Assembly: GCA_910588495.1 (NCBI GenBank)
Contig: CAJUPU010000021.1
Location: 1 to 50,002, forward strand
Length of the DNA stretch: 50,002 nucleotides
Direction: 5' to 3'
Origin: an uncultured Oscillospiraceae bacterium
GTDB taxonomy: Bacteria > Bacillota > Clostridia > Oscillospirales > Oscillospiraceae
In this document: positions 10,113 through 18,136 of the stretch, in pieces
Position numbering within the stretch: the first letter of the stretch is position 1
Layout of the letters: each line of letters starts with the position of its first letter
Translations under genes and position numbers: made by a program
Notes under the pieces: generated by a model
The model's database searches: none
The model's input: only the letters and a program-made list of their open reading frames with translations
Told to the model about the DNA's origin: nothing

Positions 10113-11126
10113 ATGAGCCAATTCTATCTCAACGCGCCCGCCAAGGGCTATGCCATGACGGCGGAGGAGTTTGCCGCCGGCACCGCCTGCCGCCGCCCCG
10201 GCCCTCCGCCCCAGGAGCCCGGCTGCGGCTGCGGCGGGACCCCCGCGCCCCCCTCCGACTGCGGCTGCGGCGGGGCCATGCCCCCCTCCGACTGTCCGGA
10301 CAGCGGCTGCGGCCAGGGCCCGGACTACTGCCAGCCGATGATCTGCTGCTGCCGTCCCGCCCCCGCGCCCGCCCCCCAGCCCCCCCAGGTGGAGGAGGGC
10401 TGCTGCTGCAAGCAGAGCTTCCGGGCGGCGCTGGGCCTTTTGTGCGACGAACGGATCTCCTGCCTGCTGGACTTCGACACCGCCGCATTCCTGACCGGCA
10501 CCTACACCGCCGGGACCACTCTGACCGGCGGGAAGCCCTCCGCCGACGGCGCCGGGGGCCAGGCGGACGGCGGCGCCGGGGATAAGCCCGCCCCGCCCTG
10601 CGATCCCAGCGACGCGTCCGACAACCTGGAGGCCCTATCGGGCAGCTTCCGGCGGTTCTCGCCGTGCAGCTGCGACCTGCTGGACATCGACGCCGAGCTG
10701 TACACCGCCTCCGGATCCGCCGTTGGCTTCACCGCCAGCCAGATCAACCTGTGCGAGCTGGACGCGGTGGCGATCCAGGCCGCGGCGGCCTGTCCCGAGG
10801 GGGACCTCACCGCCCAAGAGGTGACCGCCCGGAACTTCCGGTGCGTCCGCTCCCTGCTGGCCCAGCGGCTGAACCCCGTGGGCTCCCCCTGCGGCGCAGC
10901 CTACTGCTCCTGCGCCTGCGACGGCCGGGACTGCTGCTGCGCCGCCGGGCTGCTGTCCACCCTGGCCCAGAACAACCTGAGCCGCCGGGTGACCCTGGCG
11001 GCGGGGCTGCTGGTGGTGCGCGGCGTGCAGCTGCTGGGCACCGTGGGCAATGTGCTGGTGCTGGCCAACGAGGCCGATGGCCGGCTGTACTTCGTGTGCG
11101 TGAACAGCGTACAATTCATCGGTTAG
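10113..11126 (+). CDS. Cysteine-rich protein, possibly spore or surface associated
   Basis: 337 aa, not firmly recognised. Residues about 28-100 are dominated by Cys, Gly and Pro (CGCGG twice, ICCCCRP, CCCKQ). A second Cys cluster lies near residue 270 (YCSCACDGRDCCCAA). The middle is acidic and Gly/Ala-rich. The last 55 residues (AAGLLVVRGVQLLGTVGN ... LYFVCVNSVQFIG) look like an Sm-like beta-barrel of the kind found in small spore-coat-associated proteins. No signal peptide or membrane segment. Start chosen at 10113 behind AAAGGAG. High Cys content without export signals suggests a disulfide-cross-linked coat protein; this is inference. Confidence 0.6.
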   Translation: MSQFYLNAPAKGYAMTAEEFAAGTACRRPGPPPQEPGCGCGGTPAPPSDCGCGGAMPPSDCPDSGCGQGPDYCQPMICCCRPAPAPAPQPPQVEEGCCCKQSFRAALGLLCDERISCLLDFDTAAFLTGTYTAGTTLTGGKPSADGAGGQADGGAGDKPAPPCDPSDASDNLEALSGSFRRFSPCSCDLLDIDAELYTASGSAVGFTASQINLCELDAVAIQAAAACPEGDLTAQEVTARNFRCVRSLLAQRLNPVGSPCGAAYCSCACDGRDCCCAAGLLSTLAQNNLSRRVTLAAGLLVVRGVQLLGTVGNVLVLANEADGRLYFVCVNSVQFIG

Positions 11127-11134
11127 ACCTCGGC

Positions 11135-11160
11135 GCCACCCCCGCTCCCGCGGGGGTGGC
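11135..11160 (+). terminator. Terminator of the cysteine-rich gene
   Basis: Perfect 11-bp stem GCCACCCCCGC/GCGGGGGTGGC with a 4-nt loop, 8 bp after the stop codon, followed by GAATCTTTCC, a weak T-tract. Confidence 0.65.
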
Positions 11161-11188
11161 GAATCTTTCCGTCCACGGCCCGACGCCG

Positions 11189-11228
11189 AGAACAAACGTT
11201 TGACAAATCGAAACGCATGGTGTATACT
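11189..11228 (+). promoter_or_regulatory. dinB promoter with LexA (SOS) box
   Basis: TTGACA (11200-11205), 17-bp spacer, TATACT (11223-11228). AGAACAAACGTTTG (11189-11202) matches the Gram-positive LexA consensus CGAACRNRYGTTCG at all but the outer C and one inner C, and overlaps the -35. This predicts DNA-damage control of dinB. Confidence 0.75.
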
Positions 11229-11249
11229 ATCCCAAAAGGGGGGGAGGCC

Positions 11250-12479
11250 ATGGACCGGATCGTCTATCACTGCGACTGCAACAGCTTCTACTGCTCGGTG
11301 GAGCTGCTCTCCCACCCGGAGCTGAGGCACGTCCCCACGGCGGTGTGCGGCGACCCGAACAGCCGCCACGGCATCATCCTGGCCAAGAACGAGCCCGCCA
11401 AAAAACTGGGGGTGCGCACGGCGGAGACCATCTGGCAGGCCCGGCAGAAGTGCCCGGACCTGGTGCTCCTCCCCGCCCACCACGGCCTCTACCGGGAGTA
11501 CTCCAAGAAGGTCAACGCCATCTACGACCGGTTCACCGACCTGATCGAGCCCTTCGGCATCGACGAGAGCTGGCTGGACGTGACGGGCACCCTCCACCTG
11601 TTCGGCGGCGACCCCAAGGCGCTGGCCGACCGCCTCCGGGACACCGTCCGGGAGGAGCTGGGGCTGACCATCTCGGTGGGGGTGTCCTTCAACAAGGTGT
11701 TCGCCAAGCTGGGCAGCGACTACAAAAAGCCGGACGCCACCACCGTGATCTCCCGGGAGGACTTCCGGGAGATCGTCTGGCCCCTGCCCGTCACCGACCT
11801 GCTGTTCGTGGGAAGGGCGGCGGCCCGGGTGCTGGGGCAGTACGGCGTGACCACCATCGGGGAGCTGGCCGCCTTCGGCCAAAAGGCCCTGGTGGAGCTT
11901 CTGGGCAAGCAGGGGGGGCAGCTGTGGGAGTACGCCAATGGCCTGGAGCACAGCCCGGTGGCCCCGGCGGGGACGTATACGCCCCCCAAATCGGTGGGCA
12001 ACGGGGAGACCTTCCCCCGCAACCTCACCCGCAAAGACGAGGTGGGCCGGGGGGTGGCGGTGCTGGCGGACGAAGTGGCGGTGCGGCTGAGGAAGCACGG
12101 GATGAAGGCGGGAACCCTGCAGCTCACCATCCGGGACCCCAAGTTCAAGGACATCTGCCGCCAGCGGCCCCTGGACGCCCCCGCCAACACCGCCCGGGAG
12201 CTGTACCGCGCCGCCATGGACATCCTGTCCCGGAGCTGGACCGCCGGGGCCCCCATCCGGGCCATCACCCTCACCGCCCACAACCTGATCCCCGAGGGGG
12301 AGGCGGCGGAGCAGCTGGACTTGTTCCAGTCCTGCGCCCCCCAAAAGCGGGACAAGCTGGAGAAGCTGGAGCGGACCATGGACGCGATCCGCTCCAAATA
12401 CGGCCGGGAGGCGGTGACGGTGGCCGCCCTCGCCCCGCCGCCGGAACCGGAGGAGGATCCGGCGGACCTGCCCTTCTGA
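11250..12479 (+). CDS. dinB: DNA polymerase IV (Y-family, DinB)
   Basis: Error-prone translesion polymerase. The 409-aa protein has the Y-family palm motifs CDCNSFYCSVE (metal Asp near residue 8) and FGIDESWLDVTG with the catalytic Asp-Glu, a thumb HhH region (RVLGQYGVTTIGEL) and a C-terminal little-finger domain. The last residues (PEEDPADLPF) are acidic and end in a clamp-binding-like tail. The start at 11250 has a GGGGGGAGG ribosome binding site; the earlier ATG at 11217 lies inside the promoter. The stop codon is immediately followed by a 162-bp repeat. Confidence 0.94.
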   Translation: MDRIVYHCDCNSFYCSVELLSHPELRHVPTAVCGDPNSRHGIILAKNEPAKKLGVRTAETIWQARQKCPDLVLLPAHHGLYREYSKKVNAIYDRFTDLIEPFGIDESWLDVTGTLHLFGGDPKALADRLRDTVREELGLTISVGVSFNKVFAKLGSDYKKPDATTVISREDFREIVWPLPVTDLLFVGRAAARVLGQYGVTTIGELAAFGQKALVELLGKQGGQLWEYANGLEHSPVAPAGTYTPPKSVGNGETFPRNLTRKDEVGRGVAVLADEVAVRLRKHGMKAGTLQLTIRDPKFKDICRQRPLDAPANTARELYRAAMDILSRSWTAGAPIRAITLTAHNLIPEGEAAEQLDLFQSCAPQKRDKLEKLERTMDAIRSKYGREAVTVAALAPPPEPEEDPADLPF

Positions 12480-12640
12480 GAAGCTGTGCCAATCGCCGAA
12501 GGATTCAGATCTGCGAGTCAAAATCGCTGGTGGCAAGGCGAAAGATCGCAGGAATACTTTGTGTATTTCAAGATCTTCCAACGCGGCCAGCGGCGATTTT
12601 GGCCGCAAAGCTGGGTGCTGAGGCGATCGGTACAGCTTCT
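12479..12640 (+). repeat. 162-bp inverted-repeat element B, copy 1
   Basis: Gap-free match to 33619-33780, with 15 differences in 162 bp. The ends are AGAAGCTGTGCCAATCGCC and GGCGATCGGTACAGCTTCT, an inverted repeat with two imperfect positions. Internal helices: TCAAAATC (12518-12525) with GATTTTGG (12595-12602), then GAAAGATC (12540-12547) with GATCTTCC (12572-12579), and a short AATAC/GTATT hairpin at the tip. It begins on the last base of the dinB stop codon and ends just before the upp terminator. No transposase or open reading frame of its own. Confidence 0.88.
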
Positions 12641-12648
12641 GAGCACAA

Positions 12649-12675
12649 AAAGCCCCGCCGGACCGGCGGGGCTTT
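12649..12675 (-). terminator. Rho-independent terminator of upp
   Basis: AAAGCCCCGCC / GGCGGGGCTTT stem directly after the upp stop, with T5 on the minus strand. It could also stop transcription arriving from dinB. Confidence 0.8.
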
Positions 12676-12677
12676 GG

Positions 12678-13310
12678 TCATTTCGTGCCGAAGATGCGGT
12701 CGCCCGCGTCCCCCAGGCCGGGGACGATATAGCTGTGCTCGTTGAGCCCCTGGTCCACCGCGCCGCAGTAGATCTCCACGTCGGGGTGGGCGGCCTGCAC
12801 CACCTCGATCCCCTTGGGGGCGGCCACCAGCACCATCAGCTTGATGTTCTGGCACCCGTAGCCCTTCATGATCTGGATGGCGGCGTCGGCGCTGCCGCCG
12901 GTGGCCAGCATGGGGTCCACGATCAGCACGTCCCGCTCGGCCACGTCCCGGGGCATCTTGCAGAAGTACTGCACCGGCACCATGGTCTCCTCGTCCCGGT
13001 ACATGCCCAGGTGGCCCACCCGGGCGGAGGGCACCATGCGCAGCACGCCGTCCACCAGGCCAAGCCCGGCCCGGAGGATGGGCACCACGGCAAACTTCTT
13101 GCCCTTGAGGATGGGGGCCTCCATCCGGCAGATGGGGGTCTCGATCGTCTTGGTGGTCAGGGGCAGGTCCCGGGTGGCCTCGTAGGTGAGCAGCATCCCG
13201 ATCTCGGACACGATCTCCCGGAAGTCCTTGGTGGAGGTGTCCTTGTCCCGAAGGATGGTGAGCTTGTGGGCCACCAGGGGGTGATCGACGACATGCACTT
13301 TCTCGTTCAT
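12678..13310 (-). CDS. upp: Uracil phosphoribosyltransferase
   Basis: Pyrimidine salvage enzyme making UMP from uracil and PRPP. The 210-aa protein, normal for the family, has the PRPP-binding motif VLIVDPMLATGGSA (residues about 128-141), the ILRAGLGLVDG loop and the uracil-binding C-terminus YIVPGLGDAGDRIFGT. It is monocistronic, between its own promoter and terminator. Together with pyrE the window holds one de novo and one salvage pyrimidine PRTase. Confidence 0.97.
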   Translation of the reverse strand: MNEKVHVVDHPLVAHKLTILRDKDTSTKDFREIVSEIGMLLTYEATRDLPLTTKTIETPICRMEAPILKGKKFAVVPILRAGLGLVDGVLRMVPSARVGHLGMYRDEETMVPVQYFCKMPRDVAERDVLIVDPMLATGGSADAAIQIMKGYGCQNIKLMVLVAAPKGIEVVQAAHPDVEIYCGAVDQGLNEHSYIVPGLGDAGDRIFGTK

Positions 13311-13362
13311 ATGGGCAGCTCTCCTTTGTATTCAAATGGCGCGGCAGGTGCTTATCCGAAGT

Positions 13363-13391
13363 ATTATACCACATCCCGCCCGGCCTGCCAA
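13363..13391 (-). promoter_or_regulatory. upp promoter
   Basis: On the minus strand: TTGGCA, 17-bp spacer, TATAAT, about 50 bp before the start codon. Confidence 0.75.
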
Positions 13392-13459
13392 TGGGGCGCG
13401 GGCAATTTTTTGGCCCGCCGCCGTCCGTCCGCCCGGAACGACCGGCCGTCCCCCTGCGC

Positions 13460-13488
13460 TGGACTTTTGGGCCGGGGCCGGGTATACT
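13460..13488 (+). promoter_or_regulatory. Promoter of the LytTR operon
   Basis: TGGACT, 17-bp spacer, TATACT, about 50 bp before the start at 13542. Confidence 0.6.
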
Positions 13489-13541
13489 AGAGCCAGCGCA
13501 GCCGGAGACCGCCGCCGGCTTTGGAAAAGGAGGGGACGGAG

Positions 13542-13985
13542 ATGAAGGTGGAGATCCAGATCGACCCCAGCCTGGACGAGCCGGTGGCGGTCCTCCGCTC
13601 CCCCAGCCCCACCGAGGAGATAGAGGCCCTGGCGGCGCGCCTGCGGGGGGAAGCGGTCCCCCAGCCCTTCACCGTCTACCGGGAGCGGGAGGCGGCGCGG
13701 GTGTCCCGGTCCATGGTGCTGCGGTTCTACGCCGAGGACAAGGGGGTGCTGTGCCAGACGGAGCAGGGGACCTTCACCGTCCGGCAGCGGCTGTACGAGC
13801 TGGAGCAGGCGCTGGAGGGGACCCGGTTCGTCCGGGTGTCCAACTCGGAGATCGTCAACCTGGACCGGGTGACGGGGCTGGACCTGACCCTGGCGGGCAC
13901 CATCAAGATGACCCTGGAGGGCGGGACGGTGTGCTGGGTGTCCCGGCGGTACGTGAAGAAGATCCGGTCGGCCCTTGGCCTGTGA
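13542..13985 (+). CDS. LytTR-domain DNA-binding regulator
   Basis: 147-aa cytosolic regulator. The C-terminal 100 residues form a LytTR domain: FYAEDKGVLCQTEQGTFTVRQRLYELEQAL, then FVRVSNSEIVNLDRV and the closing VSRRYVKKIRSALG. There is no receiver domain, so it is the stand-alone LytTR type usually encoded beside a DUF3021 membrane protein that restrains it. I prefer the Met at 13542 (AAAGGAGGGGACGGAG upstream) over the upstream Met at 13521, which overlaps the binding site. It leads an operon with three membrane proteins. Confidence 0.88.
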   Translation: MKVEIQIDPSLDEPVAVLRSPSPTEEIEALAARLRGEAVPQPFTVYREREAARVSRSMVLRFYAEDKGVLCQTEQGTFTVRQRLYELEQALEGTRFVRVSNSEIVNLDRVTGLDLTLAGTIKMTLEGGTVCWVSRRYVKKIRSALGL

Positions 13986-14032
13986 GAGGAGCGGCCCTGC
14001 GGGCCGCAGATACGGAAGAAGGAGGGCGCGTC

Positions 14033-14884
14033 ATGACAAATACAAAGCGGCAATGGCTCATCCGGGCCCTGGCGGGGGCGCTGGCGGGCGTGGCGGCCCA
14101 CGTCCTGCTGGGCTATGCGCTGGGCTGCTTCAGCCTGATCGGCCCGGCCCATTTCAGCGGCTTCCATTTCCCGGACTGCAATCTCTACCGCTTCTTCGGC
14201 CTGGGCCGGGGGTGGGAGCTGGCGGGAATCGCGCTCTCCTTCGCCCTCTTCGCGTTGCTGGGGGCGGAGGCGGGCATCGCCACCCTGCCCTTCGCCGACA
14301 GCGGGCGGGAACTGGTGGTGCGCTCCCTCCTCCACTACGCCGCCACCGCCGCCACCGCCTGCCTGTGGGCGGGGCTGAACATCTGCTCCACCCCGGCGGA
14401 CTACCTGGCCGTCCTGGTGCCCCTGACCCTGGTGTACGTCCTGGTGTGGCTGGGCCGGTGGGTGGGCTGGTTTGCCGAGGCCGCCGCCATCCGGGAAAAG
14501 CTGGGGCTGGCCCCCGGCCCGTCCCTGTTCCACTGGAGGGAGTCCCTGCCCTACGTGGGCTTCGCCCTCCTGCTGTGCCTGGTCCTGCCCACCGCCCTGC
14601 GCCTGCTGGACGCCCCCACCCCCGTCCTGAGCGTCCTGTACGCGTTCCTGCTCCTCCCGGTGGGCGGGTTCATGTCCGGGCTGTCCCTGGGGCGGCGGCA
14701 CGGCTTCTGCCCTTTGTACCCGGTGGCCTGCCTCCTGTTCACATTGGCCTTCATCCTCACCGCCAGGCTGTACACCAACATGGCGGACGGGGCGCTGATC
14801 CCCATCGCGCTGATCTCCGTGCTGGCGGGCAACCTGGCGGGGGCGGCACGGCACCGGATGAAAAAGGGGGCGGACGCGCCGTGA
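14033..14884 (+). CDS. Polytopic membrane protein, N-terminal half DUF3021-like
   Basis: 283 aa, about eight hydrophobic segments. Residues 1-165 resemble DUF3021 partners of LytTR regulators: an N-terminal Arg before a Gly/Ala-rich helix, a middle hairpin, and a last helix ending in a charged stretch (VWLGRWVGWFAEAAAIREKL). Residues about 170-283 add a further four-helix unit (LPYVGFALLLCLVLP ... AGNLAGAARHRMKKG) not typical of DUF3021, so this may be a fusion. Start ATG has GGAGGG upstream. It overlaps the next gene by four bases. Likely role: membrane control of the LytTR protein; this is inferred from context. Confidence 0.65.
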   Translation: MTNTKRQWLIRALAGALAGVAAHVLLGYALGCFSLIGPAHFSGFHFPDCNLYRFFGLGRGWELAGIALSFALFALLGAEAGIATLPFADSGRELVVRSLLHYAATAATACLWAGLNICSTPADYLAVLVPLTLVYVLVWLGRWVGWFAEAAAIREKLGLAPGPSLFHWRESLPYVGFALLLCLVLPTALRLLDAPTPVLSVLYAFLLLPVGGFMSGLSLGRRHGFCPLYPVACLLFTLAFILTARLYTNMADGALIPIALISVLAGNLAGAARHRMKKGADAP

Positions 14885-15168
14885 TCCGGCCCATCCTCGC
14901 CCTGTTCCTGCTGGTCCCCATGGCGTTGCAATGGATGATCCTGCGGTGGACGGAAACGCGCTTTCGCGTCCTGCGCTGGGCGCTGCTCACCCTCCCGGCG
15001 CTGCTCACCCGGCGGGGCTGGTGGTATCTCACCGCTCCCTTTGAGGCGTACCCCCGCCACGAGGGGCTGGCGGGGACGCTGTTATACCTCTTCGCCGCCC
15101 TGGCCCTGGCGGGCTGGGGGCTGGGCTGGGCCCTGTACAAATTCCAAAAACGGAGGAAAAAACCGTGA
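14881..15168 (+). CDS. Small two-helix membrane protein
   Basis: 95 aa from a GTG start in a GTGA overlap with the preceding stop, indicating translational coupling. Two hydrophobic helices (IRPILALFLLVPMALQW and LLYLFAALALAGWGLGWALY) flank an Arg-rich middle, and the C-terminus is basic (KFQKRRKKP). No family recognised. The GTG start of the following gene again overlaps its stop. Confidence 0.7.
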   Translation: MIRPILALFLLVPMALQWMILRWTETRFRVLRWALLTLPALLTRRGWWYLTAPFEAYPRHEGLAGTLLYLFAALALAGWGLGWALYKFQKRRKKP

Positions 15169-15659
15169 AAAAACAGACCCGCATCTATAACGTCCTCTTC
15201 CCCATCTGGCTCATCTGGCTGTTCCCCCAGGTGCTGATACTTGTCCTCCCCGGCAACCTGGCCATCGACTGCGCCGTGCTGTTTCTCACCCTGCTGGCCC
15301 TGAAGCACGCTCAGAAGGGCGCGGTGGTCAAGAAGCTGTGGTGGAAGTTCTGGCTGCTGGGCTTCGCCGCCGACCTGATGGGGACGGCGTGGATGTTCCT
15401 GGGGTGGCTGCTGGCGATCCCCTTCGAGGACTTCTGGGACGACACACTGGTCTATATCATGCACGACCCCTTCGGCCATCCGCTGGCCTTCCTGTGGACG
15501 CTGGCGGGGGTGGCGGCCGCCGGGGCGTGCATCTACTGCTTCGACCGGCGGGCCATGAGAGAGCTGGAGCTGCTCTCCCACCGGGAAAAGCACATCGTTG
15601 CCCTGGCCATGGCCATCGCCACCGCCCCCTGGCTGTTCTTCCTCCCCATGTATCCCTGA
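15165..15659 (+). CDS. Membrane protein of the LytTR operon
   Basis: 164 aa, GTG start overlapping the previous stop. Four hydrophobic segments: two near the N-terminus (VLFPIWLIWLFPQVLILVLP, LAIDCAVLFLTLLAL), one in the middle (FWLLGFAADLMGTAWMFLGWLLAI), and one before a charged FDRRAMRELELLSHREKH segment followed by a last short helix. Family not recognised. Being last in a tightly overlapping operon, it probably functions with the LytTR regulator and its membrane partner. Confidence 0.7.
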   Translation: MKKQTRIYNVLFPIWLIWLFPQVLILVLPGNLAIDCAVLFLTLLALKHAQKGAVVKKLWWKFWLLGFAADLMGTAWMFLGWLLAIPFEDFWDDTLVYIMHDPFGHPLAFLWTLAGVAAAGACIYCFDRRAMRELELLSHREKHIVALAMAIATAPWLFFLPMYP

Positions 15660-15670
15660 CCGGCACTGTC

Positions 15671-15706
15671 AAAAAAAGGGACGCGCCCGGGCGCGTCCCC
15701 TTTTTT
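15671..15706 (+). terminator. Terminator of the LytTR operon
   Basis: GGGACGCGCCC/GGGCGCGTCCC stem between A7 and T6; strong and effectively bidirectional. Confidence 0.9.
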
Positions 15707-15762
15707 GGTCTATTTATCTAAAAAACCGGCGGAAAACCCCGGACCGGCGGTGAGAAAACAGG

Positions 15763-15791
15763 CTTGTATTTTCGGCAGAAATGGAATACAA
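15763..15791 (+). promoter_or_regulatory. Promoter of yloU-fakA
   Basis: TTGTAT, 17-bp spacer, TACAAT, 55 bp before the yloU start. Confidence 0.6.
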
Positions 15792-15845
15792 TAAGGTAGC
15801 GAAAATGAAAGGCGACCCTCTTGCAGGAAAGAAAGGAAGGTTCCC

Positions 15846-16196
15846 ATGAAAATACAAACGGAAAAGGGCCTGGTCCGGCTCACCAGCGACGTGTATTCCA
15901 ACCTCACCGGGGCCGTGGCTACCAGCTGCTACGGCGTGAAGGGCATGGCGTTCCGCTCCCGGACCGACGGGCTGGTCCACCTGCTGCGGCGGGAGTCCAT
16001 GTCCAAGGGCGTGAAGATCGTGTACAACGACGATCAGTCCATCTCCATCGACCTGCACATCATCGTGGACAACGGGGTGAACCTGCTGGCGGTGGGCGAG
16101 TCCATCCAGAACGAAGTGAAGTACAACGTCCACCGCCTGACCGGGGTGGAGGTGCGCAGCGTCAACGTCTGCGTGGATTCCATGGCGATCGGTTGA
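15846..16196 (+). CDS. yloU: Asp23/Gls24 family protein (YloU-like)
   Basis: 116-aa cytosolic protein of the DUF322/Asp23 family, members of which associate with the membrane and envelope homeostasis. Characteristic features: an N-terminal EKGLVRLTSDVY, the central GVKGMAFRS, and the C-terminal VGESIQNEVKYNVHRLTGVEVRSVNVCVDSM. The ribosome binding site is GGAAGG. It is followed after 29 bp by fakA, the conserved Firmicute order yloU-yloV. Confidence 0.92.
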   Translation: MKIQTEKGLVRLTSDVYSNLTGAVATSCYGVKGMAFRSRTDGLVHLLRRESMSKGVKIVYNDDQSISIDLHIIVDNGVNLLAVGESIQNEVKYNVHRLTGVEVRSVNVCVDSMAIG

Positions 16197-16225
16197 ACCG
16201 GCCCAGAAAGAGAGGACATCCGACT

Positions 16226-17917
16226 ATGGTAGATATCATCGACGGCGCGCTGTTCCAGCGCATGATCGTCCACGGCTCCGCCTCCATCAGCGCCCAGAAG
16301 CAGGCCATCAACGATCTGAACGTGTTCCCCGTCCCCGACGGCGACACCGGCACCAACATGTCCCTCACCATCGGCACCGCCGCCGCCGAGGCGAAGAAGA
16401 AGCCCGCCCAGTCCATCGGCAAGGCGGCCTCCGTCAACGCCTCCGCCCTGCTCCGGGGGGCCCGGGGCAACTCCGGCGTGATCTTGTCCCTGCTGTTCCG
16501 GGGGATCTCCAAGGGCTTCAAGGAGAAGGACGAGGCCGACGGCGTGGTGTTCGCCGCCGCCTTGAACGAGGGCGTGTCCGCCGCCTACAAAGCGGTGATG
16601 AAGCCCGCCGAGGGCACCATCCTCACCGTGTCCCGGCTGGCCGCCGCCCGCGCCGCCGAGGCCGCCCAGGAGCGCAACAGCGTGGAGGCGGTGCTGGAGG
16701 CCGCCATCGCCGAGGGGCAGACGGCCCTGGCGGACACCGTCAACCAGAACCCGGTGCTGAAAAAGGCCGGGGTGGTGGACGCGGGGGGCAAGGGCTTCCT
16801 CACCATCCTCCAGGGGATGCTGGACGAGCTGCGGGGCCTCCCCATCCCCGCGGAGGAGGACGAGGGGCTCCCCGTGAAGGAGTCCGCCGACTTCGCCGCC
16901 CTGGGTGAGGAGGACATCACCTTCACCTTCGACACGGTGTTCATCGTCCGCAAGCGCCCGGGCAAGTCCATCGATCCCTTCCGCGCCTATCTCAACGGGA
17001 TCGGCGACAGCCTGGTGATCGGCGAGGACGACGAGTCCTTCAAGGTCCACGTCCACACCGACACCCCGGGCCAGGCGTTGAGCGAGGCCCAGAAATACGG
17101 CACCCTGGAGCTGGCCAAGATCGAGAACATGCGCACCCAGGCCGAGGAGCTGGCCGCGGGCAGGCAGGCCCAGTCCACCGACGATCTGGACCAGGTGGAG
17201 GCCGAGCTGGAGGCCCAGAAGGACGGCGCCGGGGACCAAAAGCCCGCCGCCCCGGAAAAGAAGTACGGCGTGGTGGCCGTGTGCGCCGGAGAGGGCATGG
17301 CCAGCGTGTTCCGGGACCTGGGGGTGGACGCCGTCATCTCCGGCGGCCAGACCATGAACCCCTCCACCGAGGACATCCTGCGGGCCATCGACCGCACCCC
17401 CGCCGAGGTGGTGTTCGTCCTGCCCAACAATAAGAACATCATCATGGCCGCCCAGCAGTGCGTGGGCTTCGTCCCCGACAAGCAGGTGGTGGTGGTCCCC
17501 ACCCGCACCGTGCCCCAGGGCATCTCCGCCATGCTGGTGCTGGACCCGGAGGCGGACACCGACGCCAACTCCGCCGCCATGGAGGAGGCCCGCAAGAACG
17601 TGCGCACTTCCGAGATCACCTACGCCGCCCGGGACTCCGACTTCGACGGCTTCGACATCCACGAGGGGGACTACATGGCCCTGGCGGAGGGGCAGCTTTT
17701 CGGCACCGACCGGGCCATCACCTCTCTGCTGGAGCGGCTGGCCCAAGCCCCCAGCCAGCAGGACGCCTCGTTCATCACCATCTTCTACGGCGAGGACGTG
17801 ACGGAGGACCAGGCGGGCGAAGCGCTGGCCCTTTTCCAGAAAGTGTGCCCAAACGCCGAGATCACCCTGCTGTCCGGCGGCCAGCCCGTGTACTATTATA
17901 TGATCTCCGCGGAATGA
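16226..17917 (+). CDS. fakA: Fatty acid kinase A / DAK-domain protein (YloV)
   Basis: 563 aa. The N-terminal DhaL/Dak2-type kinase domain (residues about 1-200) keeps the Mg-ATP motif NVFPVPDGDTGTNM with its Asp residues and RGARGNSGVI. A middle domain (FDTVFIVRKRP ... VHVHTDTPG) and a C-terminal EDD-like domain (YGVVAVCAGEGM ... ISGGQTMNPSTEDIL) complete the FakA architecture. FakA phosphorylates fatty acids presented by FakB proteins for membrane lipid synthesis. No fakB is in the window. A short acidic linker (residues about 315-345) separates the last two domains. Confidence 0.93.
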   Translation: MVDIIDGALFQRMIVHGSASISAQKQAINDLNVFPVPDGDTGTNMSLTIGTAAAEAKKKPAQSIGKAASVNASALLRGARGNSGVILSLLFRGISKGFKEKDEADGVVFAAALNEGVSAAYKAVMKPAEGTILTVSRLAAARAAEAAQERNSVEAVLEAAIAEGQTALADTVNQNPVLKKAGVVDAGGKGFLTILQGMLDELRGLPIPAEEDEGLPVKESADFAALGEEDITFTFDTVFIVRKRPGKSIDPFRAYLNGIGDSLVIGEDDESFKVHVHTDTPGQALSEAQKYGTLELAKIENMRTQAEELAAGRQAQSTDDLDQVEAELEAQKDGAGDQKPAAPEKKYGVVAVCAGEGMASVFRDLGVDAVISGGQTMNPSTEDILRAIDRTPAEVVFVLPNNKNIIMAAQQCVGFVPDKQVVVVPTRTVPQGISAMLVLDPEADTDANSAAMEEARKNVRTSEITYAARDSDFDGFDIHEGDYMALAEGQLFGTDRAITSLLERLAQAPSQQDASFITIFYGEDVTEDQAGEALALFQKVCPNAEITLLSGGQPVYYYMISAE

Positions 17918-17930
17918 CGCGGACCCGCGC

Positions 17931-17962
17931 AAGCGCCCAGGTGGAATACCTGGGCGCTTTTG
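17931..17962 (+). terminator. Terminator of fakA
   Basis: AAGCGCCCAGG/CCTGGGCGCTT stem followed by TT and GC, 14 bp after the stop codon. Confidence 0.75.
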
Positions 17963-18056
17963 CATGTCACGAGCAGCGTTCCGGGCCCCCAGGGGCATCT
18001 CTCTGGGGGCCTGCCTGGGCGTCTCTAAGATCTTTTGCCGAATATGTAAAACACGC

Positions 18057-18109
18057 TTGACACGAAATGTAAAGCGTGCTATACTCCATCTTGTAAAGCA
18101 AACTTTACA
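18057..18109 (+). promoter_or_regulatory. Promoter and palindromic operator of the small HTH operon
   Basis: TTGACA (18057-18062), 17-bp spacer, TATACT (18080-18085). Just downstream, TGTAAAG-CAAA-CTTTACA (18092-18109) is a perfect 7-bp dyad at the expected transcript start. Partial copies of the half-site (TGTAAA) lie before and within the promoter at 18045 and 18069. It is probably autoregulated by the HTH protein at 18270. Confidence 0.75.
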
Positions 18110-18136
18110 CTCCATCCAACACAGGAGGTGAGACAC

